A stretch of DNA of 64,000 bases from Endozoicomonadaceae bacterium (GTDB lineage: Bacteria; Pseudomonadota; Gammaproteobacteria; Pseudomonadales; Endozoicomonadaceae). Below are positions 39,791-49,184 of the stretch, piece after piece. Positions within the stretch are counted from its first letter, which is position 1; the number at the start of each line of letters is the position of its first letter. The DNA is taken from assembly GCA_023146365.1 (NCBI GenBank), contig JAGLCE010000026.1, positions 1-64,000 on the forward strand, read 5' to 3'. The notes beneath the pieces are model-generated. The model saw only the letters and a list, made by a program, of their open reading frames with translations. It was not told where the DNA came from and made no database searches. Position numbers and translations under genes: made by a program.

Positions 39791-40510
39791 TTATGTTTCC
39801 ATATAGCTTCTTAGTTTCAATACACCCTGTCTATGCAACTGGCAGACTCTGGATTCTGTTACTTCCAAAATCAGTGCAATCTCTTTCATGTTCATTTCGT
39901 GTACGTAATACAGATTCAATAACTGCTGTTCACGTTCCGATATCTTGTCGATCGCATCGGATAGTGCCTGACCACAACGCGCTTTGAAAAAATTCGTGTC
40001 AACAGGCTCATCTTCTTTACCTTGCTCACCACTCTCTTCCAAGGCATCCAGACTCAATAACCGAGCGCTATGCGTGTTTATCAGCATCTGCTGATATTCC
40101 CGAAGCCCCAGATCCAGCTCTTGGGCAATATCCCGATCGGTTGCCGGATGCCCTAGCCGCGCCTCAACCACAGTAATAGCTCGGGCAATCTTCTGACTTT
40201 CTTCACGAATCCGGCGAGGACGCCAGTCGCCTTCACGAACCAAATCGACCATGGCCCCCCGTATCCGTGGACGAGCAAAATATTCAAACGCCACGTTATT
40301 GCCCTGATCATATCGCCCAGCCGCTTCCAGAAGCCCCACCACTCCAGACTGAATCAGATCTTCCACTGGTGTGCGATGTCCCAGTGATCCCACTAAGTGG
40401 TACGCAATCTTTCTGACCAGTCCCATATGCTTGCGAACCAGCTCGTTGACACCTGATTCCTGAATATTTTGGTAGTTCCTGACAGCGTTCGGTTGATCCT
40501 GTTTTTTCAT
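39791..40510 (-). CDS. fliA: Flagellar sigma factor FliA (sigma28, LafS-like)
   Basis: Alternative sigma factor for late flagellar genes; inhibited by FlgM. It has 239 residues. Region 2 (HMGLVRKIAYHLVGSLGHRT, then VEDLIQSGVVGLLEAAGRYD), region 3 and region 4 (ISEREQQLLNLYYVHEMNMK, then EIALILEVTESRVCQLHRQG) are all present. Promoters matching its consensus lie before flgM and both flagellin genes. Position between fliL and motA matches lafS. Confidence 0.95.
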   Translation of the reverse strand: MKKQDQPNAVRNYQNIQESGVNELVRKHMGLVRKIAYHLVGSLGHRTPVEDLIQSGVVGLLEAAGRYDQGNNVAFEYFARPRIRGAMVDLVREGDWRPRRIREESQKIARAITVVEARLGHPATDRDIAQELDLGLREYQQMLINTHSARLLSLDALEESGEQGKEDEPVDTNFFKARCGQALSDAIDKISEREQQLLNLYYVHEMNMKEIALILEVTESRVCQLHRQGVLKLRSYMET

Positions 40511-40556
40511 AGCAGATGTACCGCCATCTTTTGCTCACTGTAGCGTCCTTGCTCCA

Positions 40557-41057
40557 CTACTGAATCACCAGATTAGTTATCATGATGTCATCGACACCTG
40601 AATCTTTGACGCCTTCTTCCTCAAACAAATCCATCAGACTTTTCAACGCACGCTCACGAATTTGGTCTGGCGCTTCAGGCTGGATAACATCGACATATGG
40701 CAAACCGCTAAGAATCTCGATAAATCGATGTCGAATCATCGGACTGTAATCGGCCAAAGTATCCCGAGATAGCTCACTCTTAATTTTGATCGACAACTCA
40801 ATTTGCATATATCGAGCTCGGCGATCCCCAGTTAGCGACAAAACAAACGGACTCAGTGGATAAAAAATAGGTTTGGCGGGAGCCGGCTCCACGACTTCCG
40901 CTGGCTTCTCTTCAGCGCCACCTTTCTGCATCATGAAAAATACCGCTGCACCACCGCCGCCCAAACCCAACACGAGCAGCACAATTAAGATAATCAACAG
41001 AATGTTGGTCGATTTACCGGAACCTTTTTGTTCCTTCTCTGCATTCTCTTCACTCAT
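40557..41057 (-). CDS. fliL: Flagellar basal body-associated protein FliL
   Basis: Inner-membrane protein that supports stator function near the MS ring. About 166 residues: a short charged N-terminus, one TM helix (NILLIILIVLLVLGLGGGGA) and a periplasmic domain with PLSPFVLSL, ARYMQIELSIKIKS and VIQPEAPDQIRERALKSLMD. The ATG at 41057 follows AGGAGA and is preferred to an upstream start. Equivalent to lafF. Confidence 0.9.
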   Translation of the reverse strand: MSEENAEKEQKGSGKSTNILLIILIVLLVLGLGGGGAAVFFMMQKGGAEEKPAEVVEPAPAKPIFYPLSPFVLSLTGDRRARYMQIELSIKIKSELSRDTLADYSPMIRHRFIEILSGLPYVDVIQPEAPDQIRERALKSLMDLFEEEGVKDSGVDDIMITNLVIQ

Positions 41058-41104
41058 GAATAGCTCTCCTAAAGCATTACCTCTAACCAATATTTAACAG
41101 GCTT

Positions 41105-42385
41105 TCAGGCATAGATATCCAAAATTCCAGCGGAATGCTGCTGCATGGCAGCAGGTAACATTCTTTTATCACTTGAAACATCGGCAGACAAAAATGAAGC
41201 TGAAGTCGTCTGTGCATGCTCATCTGCAGCGTGCTGTGGATCACGCCCCTGATCGGTTGCGACATCCACGCTGACTAGGTTTAGCTGTTGTTCTTCAAGG
41301 TATTGACGCAACCGTTCCGTCTGCTGGATAATTAATTCTCGCAGGCCATGCTGGCTGGCAGTAAACTGCACAGAAACCTGATCTCCATCAATCGCCAGTG
41401 CAATCTTAAGATGCCCCAACCCCGGTGGATCCATACGGATATGAGCCTCTTGGAGATCTCGGTTAATCATGACCATGACCCGATCCCCTAGCTGACTAAG
41501 ACTGGCAGGATCCAACACGGTTCTAGCGACAACTGGCTTTTCAATCATGGACGCAGCAGGAGTTTCTGTGACTGAGACTGAGACTGATCGCTCATAAACT
41601 GAGAGTCCCATGGGCTGCACTTCAATAGAACGAGCCTGTAACTGGGCATCGGGTACCGATGCTAATTCAACCGTTGGAAGCGCTCCTGTCCCATCATGTG
41701 CCGGTACAGAAGGCATTATGCGAGGTGGTTCTGATAGTGATAGCAATGATGTCTGTGATGGCTGTAATGGCTGTGAGCCTTGCTCTGTTTTTGCTACCGC
41801 AGGCTCTATATCTGGCTGGCTGACTTGTGACGTCAGCTTCAACGGTATGACGGCAGGTAGCACCAGAGCCTTTTCCGCCATGACATTATCAGCATACGTT
41901 CCAGCTTTCAGCGTTTGTAGCGCACTGGTCATCTCCTTAGCCGGAACAGCCTGCTCAGAAAGAACCTTCGATATGATGGCTGGCAGAATGCTGGCCGGAT
42001 CAGTCAATGCCTTTGTTGGTAAGTCTGAAAACTCACTGTCAGTAACCGTTTCAGGCGTTAGCAGGCTGGGGAGAAGAGCCGATTCAAGGTCAGCCGTTGG
42101 GTTCAGCCACGGCTCCAATACAGTTGTCAAAACAGGCTGTTCTGCTGGCAGCCCACTCTCTAACGGAGCCACCTCCACAAGAGACTGCACCAAATCCAAC
42201 TCACTGGGTGCTGTAGATACTTCTGCCGATAGCATTTCGCTAAACAGCTCAGCAAAGGCTTGCTTCTGTCCAGGATCTACCGAACCTGCCTCTGTCGTCG
42301 GTGCTGACTGCGGCTGCAGTGGCGTGGTAACAGGCATAGTACTCGGAAGAAGACTACTGTCCGTAATAACTGTCGAACCTTCCAT
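41105..42385 (-). CDS. fliK: Flagellar hook-length control protein FliK
   Basis: Secreted molecular ruler that switches the export gate from hook to filament substrates. It has 426 residues, with a low-complexity N-terminal region rich in Pro, Ser, Thr and Val. The conserved C-terminal domain contains VMVMINRDLQEAHIRMDPPG and LGHLKIALAIDGDQVSVQFT, then LRELIIQQTERLRQYL. Equivalent to lafE in position. Confidence 0.9.
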   Translation of the reverse strand: MEGSTVITDSSLLPSTMPVTTPLQPQSAPTTEAGSVDPGQKQAFAELFSEMLSAEVSTAPSELDLVQSLVEVAPLESGLPAEQPVLTTVLEPWLNPTADLESALLPSLLTPETVTDSEFSDLPTKALTDPASILPAIISKVLSEQAVPAKEMTSALQTLKAGTYADNVMAEKALVLPAVIPLKLTSQVSQPDIEPAVAKTEQGSQPLQPSQTSLLSLSEPPRIMPSVPAHDGTGALPTVELASVPDAQLQARSIEVQPMGLSVYERSVSVSVTETPAASMIEKPVVARTVLDPASLSQLGDRVMVMINRDLQEAHIRMDPPGLGHLKIALAIDGDQVSVQFTASQHGLRELIIQQTERLRQYLEEQQLNLVSVDVATDQGRDPQHAADEHAQTTSASFLSADVSSDKRMLPAAMQQHSAGILDIYA

Positions 42386-42411
42386 GATAGCTCAAACCTA
42401 ACGTTTACTAA

Positions 42412-42738
42412 TTACATATTCCAGGTCGTCTGATACGACGATATCGCCGTATGCTTATCCTGGATACCGCACAACTTTTTTCTCGCTCGCTCTCGCTCAG
42501 CGACACCTTCTGACACAATCTTTCGGTATAACTGCTCCAGCGTACGCAACGCTGCAAGCACCTCGTCAGACGGACAGCCGCCTGACAAGCCCTTCTCAGC
42601 CAGTGCTCTTGCACGAGGCTCAATCTGTTTCAAAGTCATCCAGTCCGCCGCTGTCAATGCCTGCCTCAGCTTTTCACTGACCGCCAGCAATGCCTGCGCC
42701 AACGCTGTTTCACTGGGCAGTTGCTGCCTTGCTGTCAT
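42412..42738 (-). CDS. fliT: FliT-like flagellar export chaperone (LafD position)
   Basis: Small helical protein of about 108 residues with LLAVSEKLRQALTAADWMTLK and LRTLEQLYRKIVSEG. Family identity comes mainly from size, helical character and its position immediately after fliS, where FliT, the chaperone of the filament cap FliD, is expected. The ATG at 42738 has GAGGGC upstream and overlaps the end of fliS by 29 bases. FliT proteins diverge greatly, so the name is moderately secure. Confidence 0.7.
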   Translation of the reverse strand: MTARQQLPSETALAQALLAVSEKLRQALTAADWMTLKQIEPRARALAEKGLSGGCPSDEVLAALRTLEQLYRKIVSEGVAERERARKKLCGIQDKHTAISSYQTTWNM

Positions 42739-43126
42739 CGCTTTTGCCCTCAATGGAGTCCCAAGCCGTCTTGATCTCCAGCATCAGCCGCTGGACTTCT
42801 TCCAGTTTTTCCAGAGAAGACTCATGATTGGCAGCCATCAACTGTCTGATGCAGTAGTTGTAGAGCGCCCGGAGGTTACTCGCTATTTCGCCGCCCCTCT
42901 CTTCATCAATGGCTTCGTCTAGGGCCAGCAGAATATCGATGGCATGGGTCACGGCCTTGCCTTTATCTCCAATCTGATTTCTTTGCAGAAAACCCTTGGC
43001 TTTCTGCAACGTCATCATTAGATTGCCAAACAACAACTGGATCAAACGGTGTGGATCAGCCGTCAGGGCCTGCGCCTGGTTCTGGGTGGTGCGGTATGCG
43101 CCTAGTCCTACCGTATCGGTCGGCAT
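42710..43126 (-). CDS. fliS: Flagellin export chaperone FliS
   Basis: Cytoplasmic chaperone that keeps flagellin monomeric before export. It has 138 residues. GAYRTTQNQAQALTADPHRL with IQLLFGNLMMTLQKAKGFLQ, and later LRALYNYCIRQLMAANHESS, form the FliS signature. Located between fliD and fliT; equivalent to lafC. Confidence 0.93.
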   Translation of the reverse strand: MPTDTVGLGAYRTTQNQAQALTADPHRLIQLLFGNLMMTLQKAKGFLQRNQIGDKGKAVTHAIDILLALDEAIDEERGGEIASNLRALYNYCIRQLMAANHESSLEKLEEVQRLMLEIKTAWDSIEGKSDDSKAATAQ

Positions 43127-43167
43127 ACAAGCCTCCTAATTTGTTGAAACCAATTTATTATTCTGCG

Positions 43168-44535
43168 TTAATTGTCGTTGTTATTCGACAAGCTGCGCAG
43201 TGCCTGCGTCAGATAAGACGCTGAACTATTGAATTGTCCCATCACCTCTTCCATGGTTTGGAACTGAGATACCCAGTAACTGCGAACCTGTTCCATCTGG
43301 GCATCTAATTTCAGAGTCTCGGCATCGATATCCAGCAGGCCATCCTGCAGGCGATCCATACGCGTCTTGATCAGACCAGATGAGCTGTCATAGCTCTTCA
43401 GTTTTTCCGACAGAGTCGACATCAATCCATCGTCTCCAGAGAAAAAGCTCTCCAACTTGCTGTAATGGTTAGTGACGCCTGCTTTGAATTTGCTTTCATC
43501 TATCTCAAGGGCGCCGGTACTACTGGTGAAGATTCCCATTTGAGAAAGGCTCAAACTTTCGGAACCCACGGTATAAGAGTCCCCCACAGCATTGCGCATT
43601 AAGCTGGATAAAATCCGAGTCTGGGAGTCGCCGTGCAACGCTGATGCGCCGCCTCCTTCGGAGAAATTGGTCACACTGTTTCGAGTAGTGACGAGATCAT
43701 TGTACGCAGCGACAAACCGTCGTATCGAATTTGAGGCTGCAGACTCATCTTGAAAAACAGTCACCGATACCGGTGTCGCGCTGACGGATTTCAGATCAAG
43801 AGTCACACCATCGATAAAATCTTCAATCGTGTTATCGCCATGAGTAATCTGGATACTGTTCGGGTTGGCAGGGTCGCCCAAGGTGACTTCTGCGTCTGCG
43901 GCGGCCTGCAAATCGCTGATTCCTGCGGTTATCGTTTGATCACCGCCACCGATTGTCAGACCGGTAATATCGATTGTCACGGTATTGGCCACACCGGTGT
44001 TATCTCCCGTAATCAGAAGTCTTTTTTGGCCACCGTTATTAATAAATGCGGCTCTAATACCGGGATTATTTTCAGCATCATTAATAGCATCACGAATTCC
44101 CGTCAGCGTGTTGTTACTACTGTCCAGAGTCAGATCAAGGTCCTCTCCACCAACGGAAAGTTTTAACGTTCCGGTTCCAAAGGTATCTGTACTATTGAAA
44201 TCTGCGGTTGCCATCTGATGGTTAGTGGCCAGTGCAGAAACGGTGAAGGTATAGTTGCCGGTAGAGGATGATGCGGAAGGTGTGACAGTCAGAACATCTA
44301 AATCACTAACTGTTGCTCGACGTTTAACCAGTGCACTGCCATCCGAAAGATCTGAGATAACGTCATCAAAGGAATTGAGGGCGCCCTGTAACTGCCCTAG
44401 AGCCGATAACTCAAAAGTATCAACATTTTTCTGGCGCTGAAGTGAGGACTCTTTCGGTATTCGCTGAACCTGTACCAGCGAGTCGATCAACGCCTTGGTA
44501 TCCAGGCCTGAATTAATACCATTAAGGGTAAGCAT
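43168..44535 (-). CDS. fliD: Filament cap protein FliD
   Basis: Pentameric cap (HAP2) that polymerises flagellin at the tip. It has 455 residues. The N-terminus LNGINSGLDTKALIDSLVQV, the middle FVAAYNDLVTTRNSVTNFSE and the C-terminus LDAQMEQVRSYWVSQFQTME with FNSSASYLTQALRSLS are typical of FliD. First gene of the fliDSTKLA-motAB transcript, separated from the upstream flagellin gene by a strong terminator. Equivalent to lafB. Confidence 0.94.
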   Translation of the reverse strand: MLTLNGINSGLDTKALIDSLVQVQRIPKESSLQRQKNVDTFELSALGQLQGALNSFDDVISDLSDGSALVKRRATVSDLDVLTVTPSASSSTGNYTFTVSALATNHQMATADFNSTDTFGTGTLKLSVGGEDLDLTLDSSNNTLTGIRDAINDAENNPGIRAAFINNGGQKRLLITGDNTGVANTVTIDITGLTIGGGDQTITAGISDLQAAADAEVTLGDPANPNSIQITHGDNTIEDFIDGVTLDLKSVSATPVSVTVFQDESAASNSIRRFVAAYNDLVTTRNSVTNFSEGGGASALHGDSQTRILSSLMRNAVGDSYTVGSESLSLSQMGIFTSSTGALEIDESKFKAGVTNHYSKLESFFSGDDGLMSTLSEKLKSYDSSSGLIKTRMDRLQDGLLDIDAETLKLDAQMEQVRSYWVSQFQTMEEVMGQFNSSASYLTQALRSLSNNNDN

Positions 44536-44576
44536 GACTTTCTTTAAACCTCTAACTTCTTAAATACTGCACTGAT

Positions 44577-44617
44577 AAAAAAACTATAGGCAAGAGAGAA
44601 TCCCCCCTGCCTATAGT
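44577..44617 (-). terminator. Rho-independent terminator of flagellin gene 1
   Basis: On the minus strand ACTATAGGCA pairs with TGCCTATAGT, ten base pairs around a fifteen-base loop, followed at once by a run of seven T. It lies about 20 bases past the flagellin stop and isolates the highly expressed flagellin from fliD. Confidence 0.88.
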
Positions 44618-44637
44618 GTTGTCGACCAGATTGTGAT

Positions 44638-45768
44638 TTACTGAAGCAGGGAGAGTACACTTTGTGTCTGTGAGTTAGCCTGAGCCAACATCGCTGTACC
44701 TGCTTGCTGCATTACTTGGTACTTGGCCAAATTAGCTGTTTCCACGGCGAAATCCGTATCCACGATTCGGCTTTTTGAAGCAGAAACGTTCTCACGAATG
44801 TTGCTGAGGTTGGAAATTGTGGTGCTTAGACGGTTTTGAACCGCACCGAGATCCGCTCGCTGGTCATCCACGTCTGCAATCGCCGCATCAACGATAGCAA
44901 CCGCTTGCTGAGCGCCACTGGCAGTTGAGATATCCACTTTGGATACGTTCTCAACCGAAAAGACTTCGGTAGCGCCGGTACTCGCCGTTGCATGCGCTGC
45001 TAGTATGCCCGAAGACGTATTGCTCGTAATGACGATGTTACTACCTTCAGTAATAACCTGCAGATCCTTTGAGCTTGTCGATGAAGCCAAAGCCGTTCTG
45101 ATTTTATCGGCTAAGCTATCGATCGTATCGGTAGCGGCAGAAAAAGTCACAGAAATCTCTTCATTTGCAATAGAACCTGTATTATCAGCGTCATGACCAA
45201 AGGCAATCGTTTCACCATCAGCAATACCGTCTACATTAAATACAGCCATACTACGTATGCCGATATCAGCAGCACCCGATGCTGACAGACTGATACCCAA
45301 TGTTTCGCCGGCATTGGCACCGATCTGAAACTGCTGGGTACCGTAACTGCCATCCATCAGAATCTGTCCACCGAAGGTGGTGGTGTCAGAGATACGAGTC
45401 ATCTCTGCCTGTAGTGCTTGAACCTCTTTCTGCAAAGCTGAACGGTCAGCGGTAGAGTTAGAACCGTTGGCTGATTGCAGAGCCACTTCTCGAATCCGTT
45501 GAAGGATGTTGGTAGTTTCTTGCAGTGCGCCTTCCGCTGTCTGCGCCAGGGATATCCCATTGTTGGCGTTAGAAATAGCCACAGTCAGCCCCCTAGACTG
45601 TGAGCTCAAACGATTGGATATCTGCAGACCCGCTGCATCATCCGCTGCACTGTTTATTTTCAATCCAGAAGACAGACGTTGCATCGCCGTCTTCAAGCCA
45701 TCCGATGTTGCCATCAGGTTACGCTGTGCATTCATTGAATAAACGTTTGTGTTTACTGTAAATCCCAT
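44638..45768 (-). CDS. fliC: Flagellin (copy 1)
   Basis: Filament subunit of 376 residues. The D0/D1 N-terminus ([40 protein letters not shown]) and C-terminus ([37 protein letters not shown]) are fully conserved. The central variable domain is short. It is nearly identical to the second copy about 2 kb upstream, including the variable domain, which indicates a recent tandem duplication or gene conversion. GGAG precedes the ATG, and a sigma28-type promoter and a strong terminator flank the gene. Confidence 0.96.
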   Translation of the reverse strand: MGFTVNTNVYSMNAQRNLMATSDGLKTAMQRLSSGLKINSAADDAAGLQISNRLSSQSRGLTVAISNANNGISLAQTAEGALQETTNILQRIREVALQSANGSNSTADRSALQKEVQALQAEMTRISDTTTFGGQILMDGSYGTQQFQIGANAGETLGISLSASGAADIGIRSMAVFNVDGIADGETIAFGHDADNTGSIANEEISVTFSAATDTIDSLADKIRTALASSTSSKDLQVITEGSNIVITSNTSSGILAAHATASTGATEVFSVENVSKVDISTASGAQQAVAIVDAAIADVDDQRADLGAVQNRLSTTISNLSNIRENVSASKSRIVDTDFAVETANLAKYQVMQQAGTAMLAQANSQTQSVLSLLQ

Positions 45769-45865
45769 GTGTACATCTCCATCTAATAAACTTACTTCCG
45801 ATGGTCTGCTTTAACAAGAAAGCAGTTTTCCCCCTCGAATCGTTTTTTACGACCCGTCACTTACC

Positions 45866-45893
45866 TATTCGGAAAAACAGTCAAAAATCTTAA
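45866..45893 (-). promoter_or_regulatory. Sigma28-type promoter of flagellin gene 1
   Basis: The minus strand reads TTAA, about sixteen bases, then TCCGAATA. The same arrangement is kept before the second flagellin. It departs from TAAA-N15-GCCGATAA but retains the CCGA core. It lies about 100 bases before the ATG. Confidence 0.5.
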
Positions 45894-46114
45894 ATCGAAT
45901 ATGTTTTTTTTATTTTAAAAACAACAAGTTAGAACGTCATATAAATGACGATACAAGCATTATAGCCCCGCAACACTCATGCATTATGATGTAATGGCAT
46001 GCATTATTATGTAATGACTCTCTTTTCTGCATTGAATCAATTAAATTTCAATAAAAAGACATTCATAATCAGCAATCGAAATAAACAAATCCCTTCGTTT
46101 ATTTCAATGAACAC

Positions 46115-46470
46115 TACTATTCTGTGATTGGCATCACTGAGTGACGATCTACTAATAACCTTCGTGCCAAGATGAGAATGATGGGCATTTTTACTATTAA
46201 AGCTGACATCAATATCTCGCAGTGATTTTCTGCCTATTACCTGAGAGAACCGCATAACGAGCAACTGGCCCCAGCAGATGAGATTACGTACACGATAATC
46301 GCCATTATGCCGGTCAGTAGTTTTTTAAAACTTGTTTCATGGAAGAAATTTTAAACGTTGGTAAAAAAAATGGTGTTAGAATGCTTCATGTCTATCTCCT
46401 TGCGAGGTTAGAAAAGCTGTATCAACAACGGCTATTCTATCATATCGTACGGGGCATAGGCTCTTTCAGG
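46115..46470 (-). mobile_element. IS4-family transposase remnant (copy 2), N-terminal part
   Basis: Minus-strand translation begins MKHSNTIFFTN after an AAGGAG ribosome site. After frameshifts it continues HNGDYRVRNLICWGQLLVMR, FSQVIGRKSLRDIDVSFNSK, NAHHSHLGTKVISRSSLSDA. This is the characteristic N-terminal region of IS4-family DDE transposases. The catalytic part is absent. The shared outer boundary with the copy near 3.4 kb (TGCCT...) marks one IS end. The element lies exactly where the 5' part of a duplicated fliQ should be. Confidence 0.7.
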
Positions 46471-46650
46471 CATTTTCCAAACTACGACGCAAATTAATGG
46501 ACAGACTCTTAGCTTGCTGGTGACACTGTGAACAGTGGCTTTTGGTGGTCACTCGCTGTTGCGAGAATTTATGGGGCTGTTTCGCCGGTTTTATGCCACT
46601 ACTCCACACATGTTTTGTTGGTATGAAATAGACGACGGCACAAATCACCG
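46471..46650 (+). pseudogene. fliQ: Remnant of a second fliQ-fliR copy
   Basis: This segment aligns base by base with the end of intact fliQ and the first codons of fliR (48244-48435). It keeps IFQ..TQIN.QTLS, then has a 12-base deletion and an in-frame TGA. The first third of fliQ is missing and replaced by the IS4 remnant. It lies between the two flagellin genes and shows that the duplicated block once included flagellin plus fliQ. Confidence 0.85.
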
Positions 46651-46658
46651 ATTTAACT

Positions 46659-47789
46659 TTACTGAAGCAGTGAGAGTACACTTTCTGTCTGCGAGTTAGC
46701 CTGAGCCAGCATCGCTGTACCTGCCTGCTGCATTACTTGGTACTTGGCCAGATTAGCTGTTTCCACGGCGAAATCTGTATCCACGATCCGACTTCTTGAA
46801 GCAGAAACGTTCTCACGAATGTTACTGAGGTTGGAAATTGTGGTGCTTAGACGGTTTTGAACCGCACCGAGACCCGCTCGCTGATTATCCACGTCTGCAA
46901 TCGCCGCATCAATGATAGCAACCGCTTGCTGAGCGCCACTGGCAGTTGAAATATTCACTTTGGATACATTCTCAATCGAAAAAACTTCGGTAGCGCCGGT
47001 ACTCGCCGTTGTATGCGCTGCTAGTATGCCCGAAGACGTATTGCTCGTAATGACGATGTTACTACCTTCAGTAATAACCTGCAGATCCTTTGAGCTTGTC
47101 GATGAAGCCAAAGCCGTTCTGATTTTATCGGCTAAGCCATCGATCGTATCGGTAGCGGCAGCAAACGTCACAGAAAGCTCTTCATTTGCAATAGAACCTG
47201 TATTATCAGCGTCATAACCAAAGGAAATCGTTTCACCATCAGCAATACCGTCTATATCAAATACAGCCATACTACGTATGCCGATATCAGCAGCACCCGA
47301 TGCTGACAGACGGATACCCAATGTTTCGCCGGCATTGGCACCGATCTGAAACTGCTGGGTACCGTAACTGCCATCCAGCAGAGTCTGTCCACCGAAGGTG
47401 GTGGTGTCAGAGATACGAGTCATCTCTGCCTGTAGCGCTAAAATCTCTTTCTGCAAGGCTGCACGGTCAGCGGTAGAGTTAGAACCGTTGGCAGACTGCA
47501 GAGACACTTCTCGAATTCGTTGAAGGATGTTGGTAGTTTCCTGCAGTGCGCCTTCCGCTGTCTGCGCTAGGGAGATTCCATTGTTGGCGTTGGCAATGCC
47601 CACAGTCAGCCCTCTAGCCTGTGAACTCAAACGATTAGATATCTGCAGACCCGCTGCATCGTCCGCCGCACTGTTTATTTTCAATCCAGAAGACAGACGT
47701 TGCATCGCCGTCTTCAAGCCATCCGATGTTGCCATCAGATTACGCTGTGCGTTCATGGAATAAATGTTTGTATTTACTGTAAAACTCAT
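46659..47789 (-). CDS. fliC: Flagellin (copy 2)
   Basis: Second filament subunit, also 376 residues, differing from copy 1 at few positions (for example [13 protein letters not shown] against [13 protein letters not shown], and [10 protein letters not shown] against [10 protein letters not shown]). The D0/D1 ends are complete and both genes look functional. The frame extends 17 codons further upstream, but the ATG at 47789 is preceded by GGAGAC and aligns with copy 1. It has its own sigma28-like promoter; no strong terminator was seen after its stop. Confidence 0.95.
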   Translation of the reverse strand: MSFTVNTNIYSMNAQRNLMATSDGLKTAMQRLSSGLKINSAADDAAGLQISNRLSSQARGLTVGIANANNGISLAQTAEGALQETTNILQRIREVSLQSANGSNSTADRAALQKEILALQAEMTRISDTTTFGGQTLLDGSYGTQQFQIGANAGETLGIRLSASGAADIGIRSMAVFDIDGIADGETISFGYDADNTGSIANEELSVTFAAATDTIDGLADKIRTALASSTSSKDLQVITEGSNIVITSNTSSGILAAHTTASTGATEVFSIENVSKVNISTASGAQQAVAIIDAAIADVDNQRAGLGAVQNRLSTTISNLSNIRENVSASRSRIVDTDFAVETANLAKYQVMQQAGTAMLAQANSQTESVLSLLQ

Positions 47790-47890
47790 CTGTTTACGTC
47801 TCCATATAATGGAATTACTTCCAATGTTCTGCTTTAACAAAAAAGCAACACTGCTCCTTCAGACCATTTTTTATGATCCCTCACTTAATT

Positions 47891-47917
47891 TATTCGGAAA
47901 AATTCCTAAAACCTTAA
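47891..47917 (-). promoter_or_regulatory. Sigma28-type promoter of flagellin gene 2
   Basis: The minus strand reads TTAA, fifteen to sixteen bases, then CCGAATAA, a near copy of the site before flagellin 1 and at the same distance from the start codon. Conservation of this block within otherwise diverged upstream DNA supports a promoter role. Confidence 0.55.
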
Positions 47918-48136
47918 ATGAAATATGCTTTTTTACTTTTAAAACAAGCAATTTATAACGTCACATAGAGGACGGTACCCGCACTATGTCACCGCACTAC
48001 TCACGCATTATTATGTAATAACCCTCTTTTCTGCATTGAATCAATTGGATTGCAACAAAAAAACGCTCATAATCAGCAAGCGAAATTAAAAAAATCTCTT
48101 CGCTTATATTAAAGAAAGCAACTGGATGCTACCGAC

Positions 48137-48406
48137 ATGACCCCAGAAATGGTGATTGATCTGTTCAGGGACGCCCTTTTCCAGGTCGTTCTTCTCGTCT
48201 CGGTCATTATTCTGCCCAGCCTGATGATTGGCCTGACGGTCAGCATTTTCCAAGCTGCGACGCAAATTAATGAACAGACCCTTAGTTTCCTGCCTCGTTT
48301 GCTGGTAACACTGTTAACAGTGGCTTTTGGTGGCCACTGGCTGTTGCGGGAATTTATGGATCTGTTTCGCCGGTTTTATGCCATTATTCCAGACATGATT
48401 TTTTGA
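48137..48406 (+). CDS. fliQ: Flagellar export gate protein FliQ
   Basis: Small inner-membrane component of the type III export gate, 89 residues with two TM helices. MTPEMVIDLFRDALFQVVLL, then LVSVIILPSLMIGLTVSIFQAA and TQINEQTLSFLPRLLVTLL, are the FliQ signature. First gene of fliQR-flhBA-fliMNOP on the plus strand. A truncated sister copy lies between the flagellins. Confidence 0.95.
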   Translation: MTPEMVIDLFRDALFQVVLLVSVIILPSLMIGLTVSIFQAATQINEQTLSFLPRLLVTLLTVAFGGHWLLREFMDLFRRFYAIIPDMIF

Positions 48407-48407
48407 T

Positions 48408-49184
48408 ATGGAACTGACTACGCCACAAATCACTGCATGGATTGGCCAGTTCCTCTGGCCACTATTCCGTATTGGCGCTCTATTTATGATCATGCCGCTC
48501 TTCGGCTCGATCATGGTGCCAATGCAAGTTCGCCTTGTGCTGGCGCTTTCCATTACCGCTCTGATTGCACCACTCTTAGCTTCTATGCCACAGGTAGAGC
48601 CACTGTCCGGTGACAGTCTATTGATTTTGCTACAACAATTGTTAATCGGTTTCATAGGCGGAATGTTACTACACATCTATTACACCATATTCGCCATGAC
48701 CGGCCAGATAATTTCCATGCAGATGGGACTGGGCATGGCAATGATGTATGACCCATTAAACGGTATCAGTATTCCGATCATCGGTCAGGCGTTTCAGATT
48801 CTGACCAGCCTAATGTTTTTGGCCATGAACGGCCACCTGATAGTGGTTAATATTCTGGTTCACAGTTTTGAAACCATCCCTATTGCACCGATAACGCCCG
48901 ACACCCTTGATCTCCACACACTGACCTTGCAACTAAGCTGGGCCACAGGGGCTGCCTTAGTGATTGCCTTGCCCGCCATTACTTCCATGCTGCTAGTGAC
49001 TATCGCCTTTGGCGTGATGAACCGAGCGGCACCACAGCTGAATATTTTCTCTCTGGGCTTTCCCATGACCATGCTGGGCGGCATAATAGTGCTGATGATC
49101 ACCATATCCGGCATCTCCCACCTCTACCTTGATCTGGCTAACGAGGCGCTGGAATCCCTTGATGTTCTATTTCGAGGTGGCTGA
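48408..49184 (+). CDS. fliR: Flagellar export gate protein FliR
   Basis: Multi-pass inner-membrane protein of the export gate, 258 residues. It has several hydrophobic helices, QMGLGMAMMYDPLNG and ISIPIIGQAFQILTSLMFLA, as in FliR. It starts two bases after fliQ and its stop overlaps the flhB start (TGATG), so the genes are translationally coupled. Confidence 0.95.
   Translation: MELTTPQITAWIGQFLWPLFRIGALFMIMPLFGSIMVPMQVRLVLALSITALIAPLLASMPQVEPLSGDSLLILLQQLLIGFIGGMLLHIYYTIFAMTGQIISMQMGLGMAMMYDPLNGISIPIIGQAFQILTSLMFLAMNGHLIVVNILVHSFETIPIAPITPDTLDLHTLTLQLSWATGAALVIALPAITSMLLVTIAFGVMNRAAPQLNIFSLGFPMTMLGGIIVLMITISGISHLYLDLANEALESLDVLFRGG

Noticed and set aside
41610..42401. 263-codon frame on the plus strand opposite fliK
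   Set aside because: Shadow of the real gene; fliK has clear C-terminal domain motifs and operon context.
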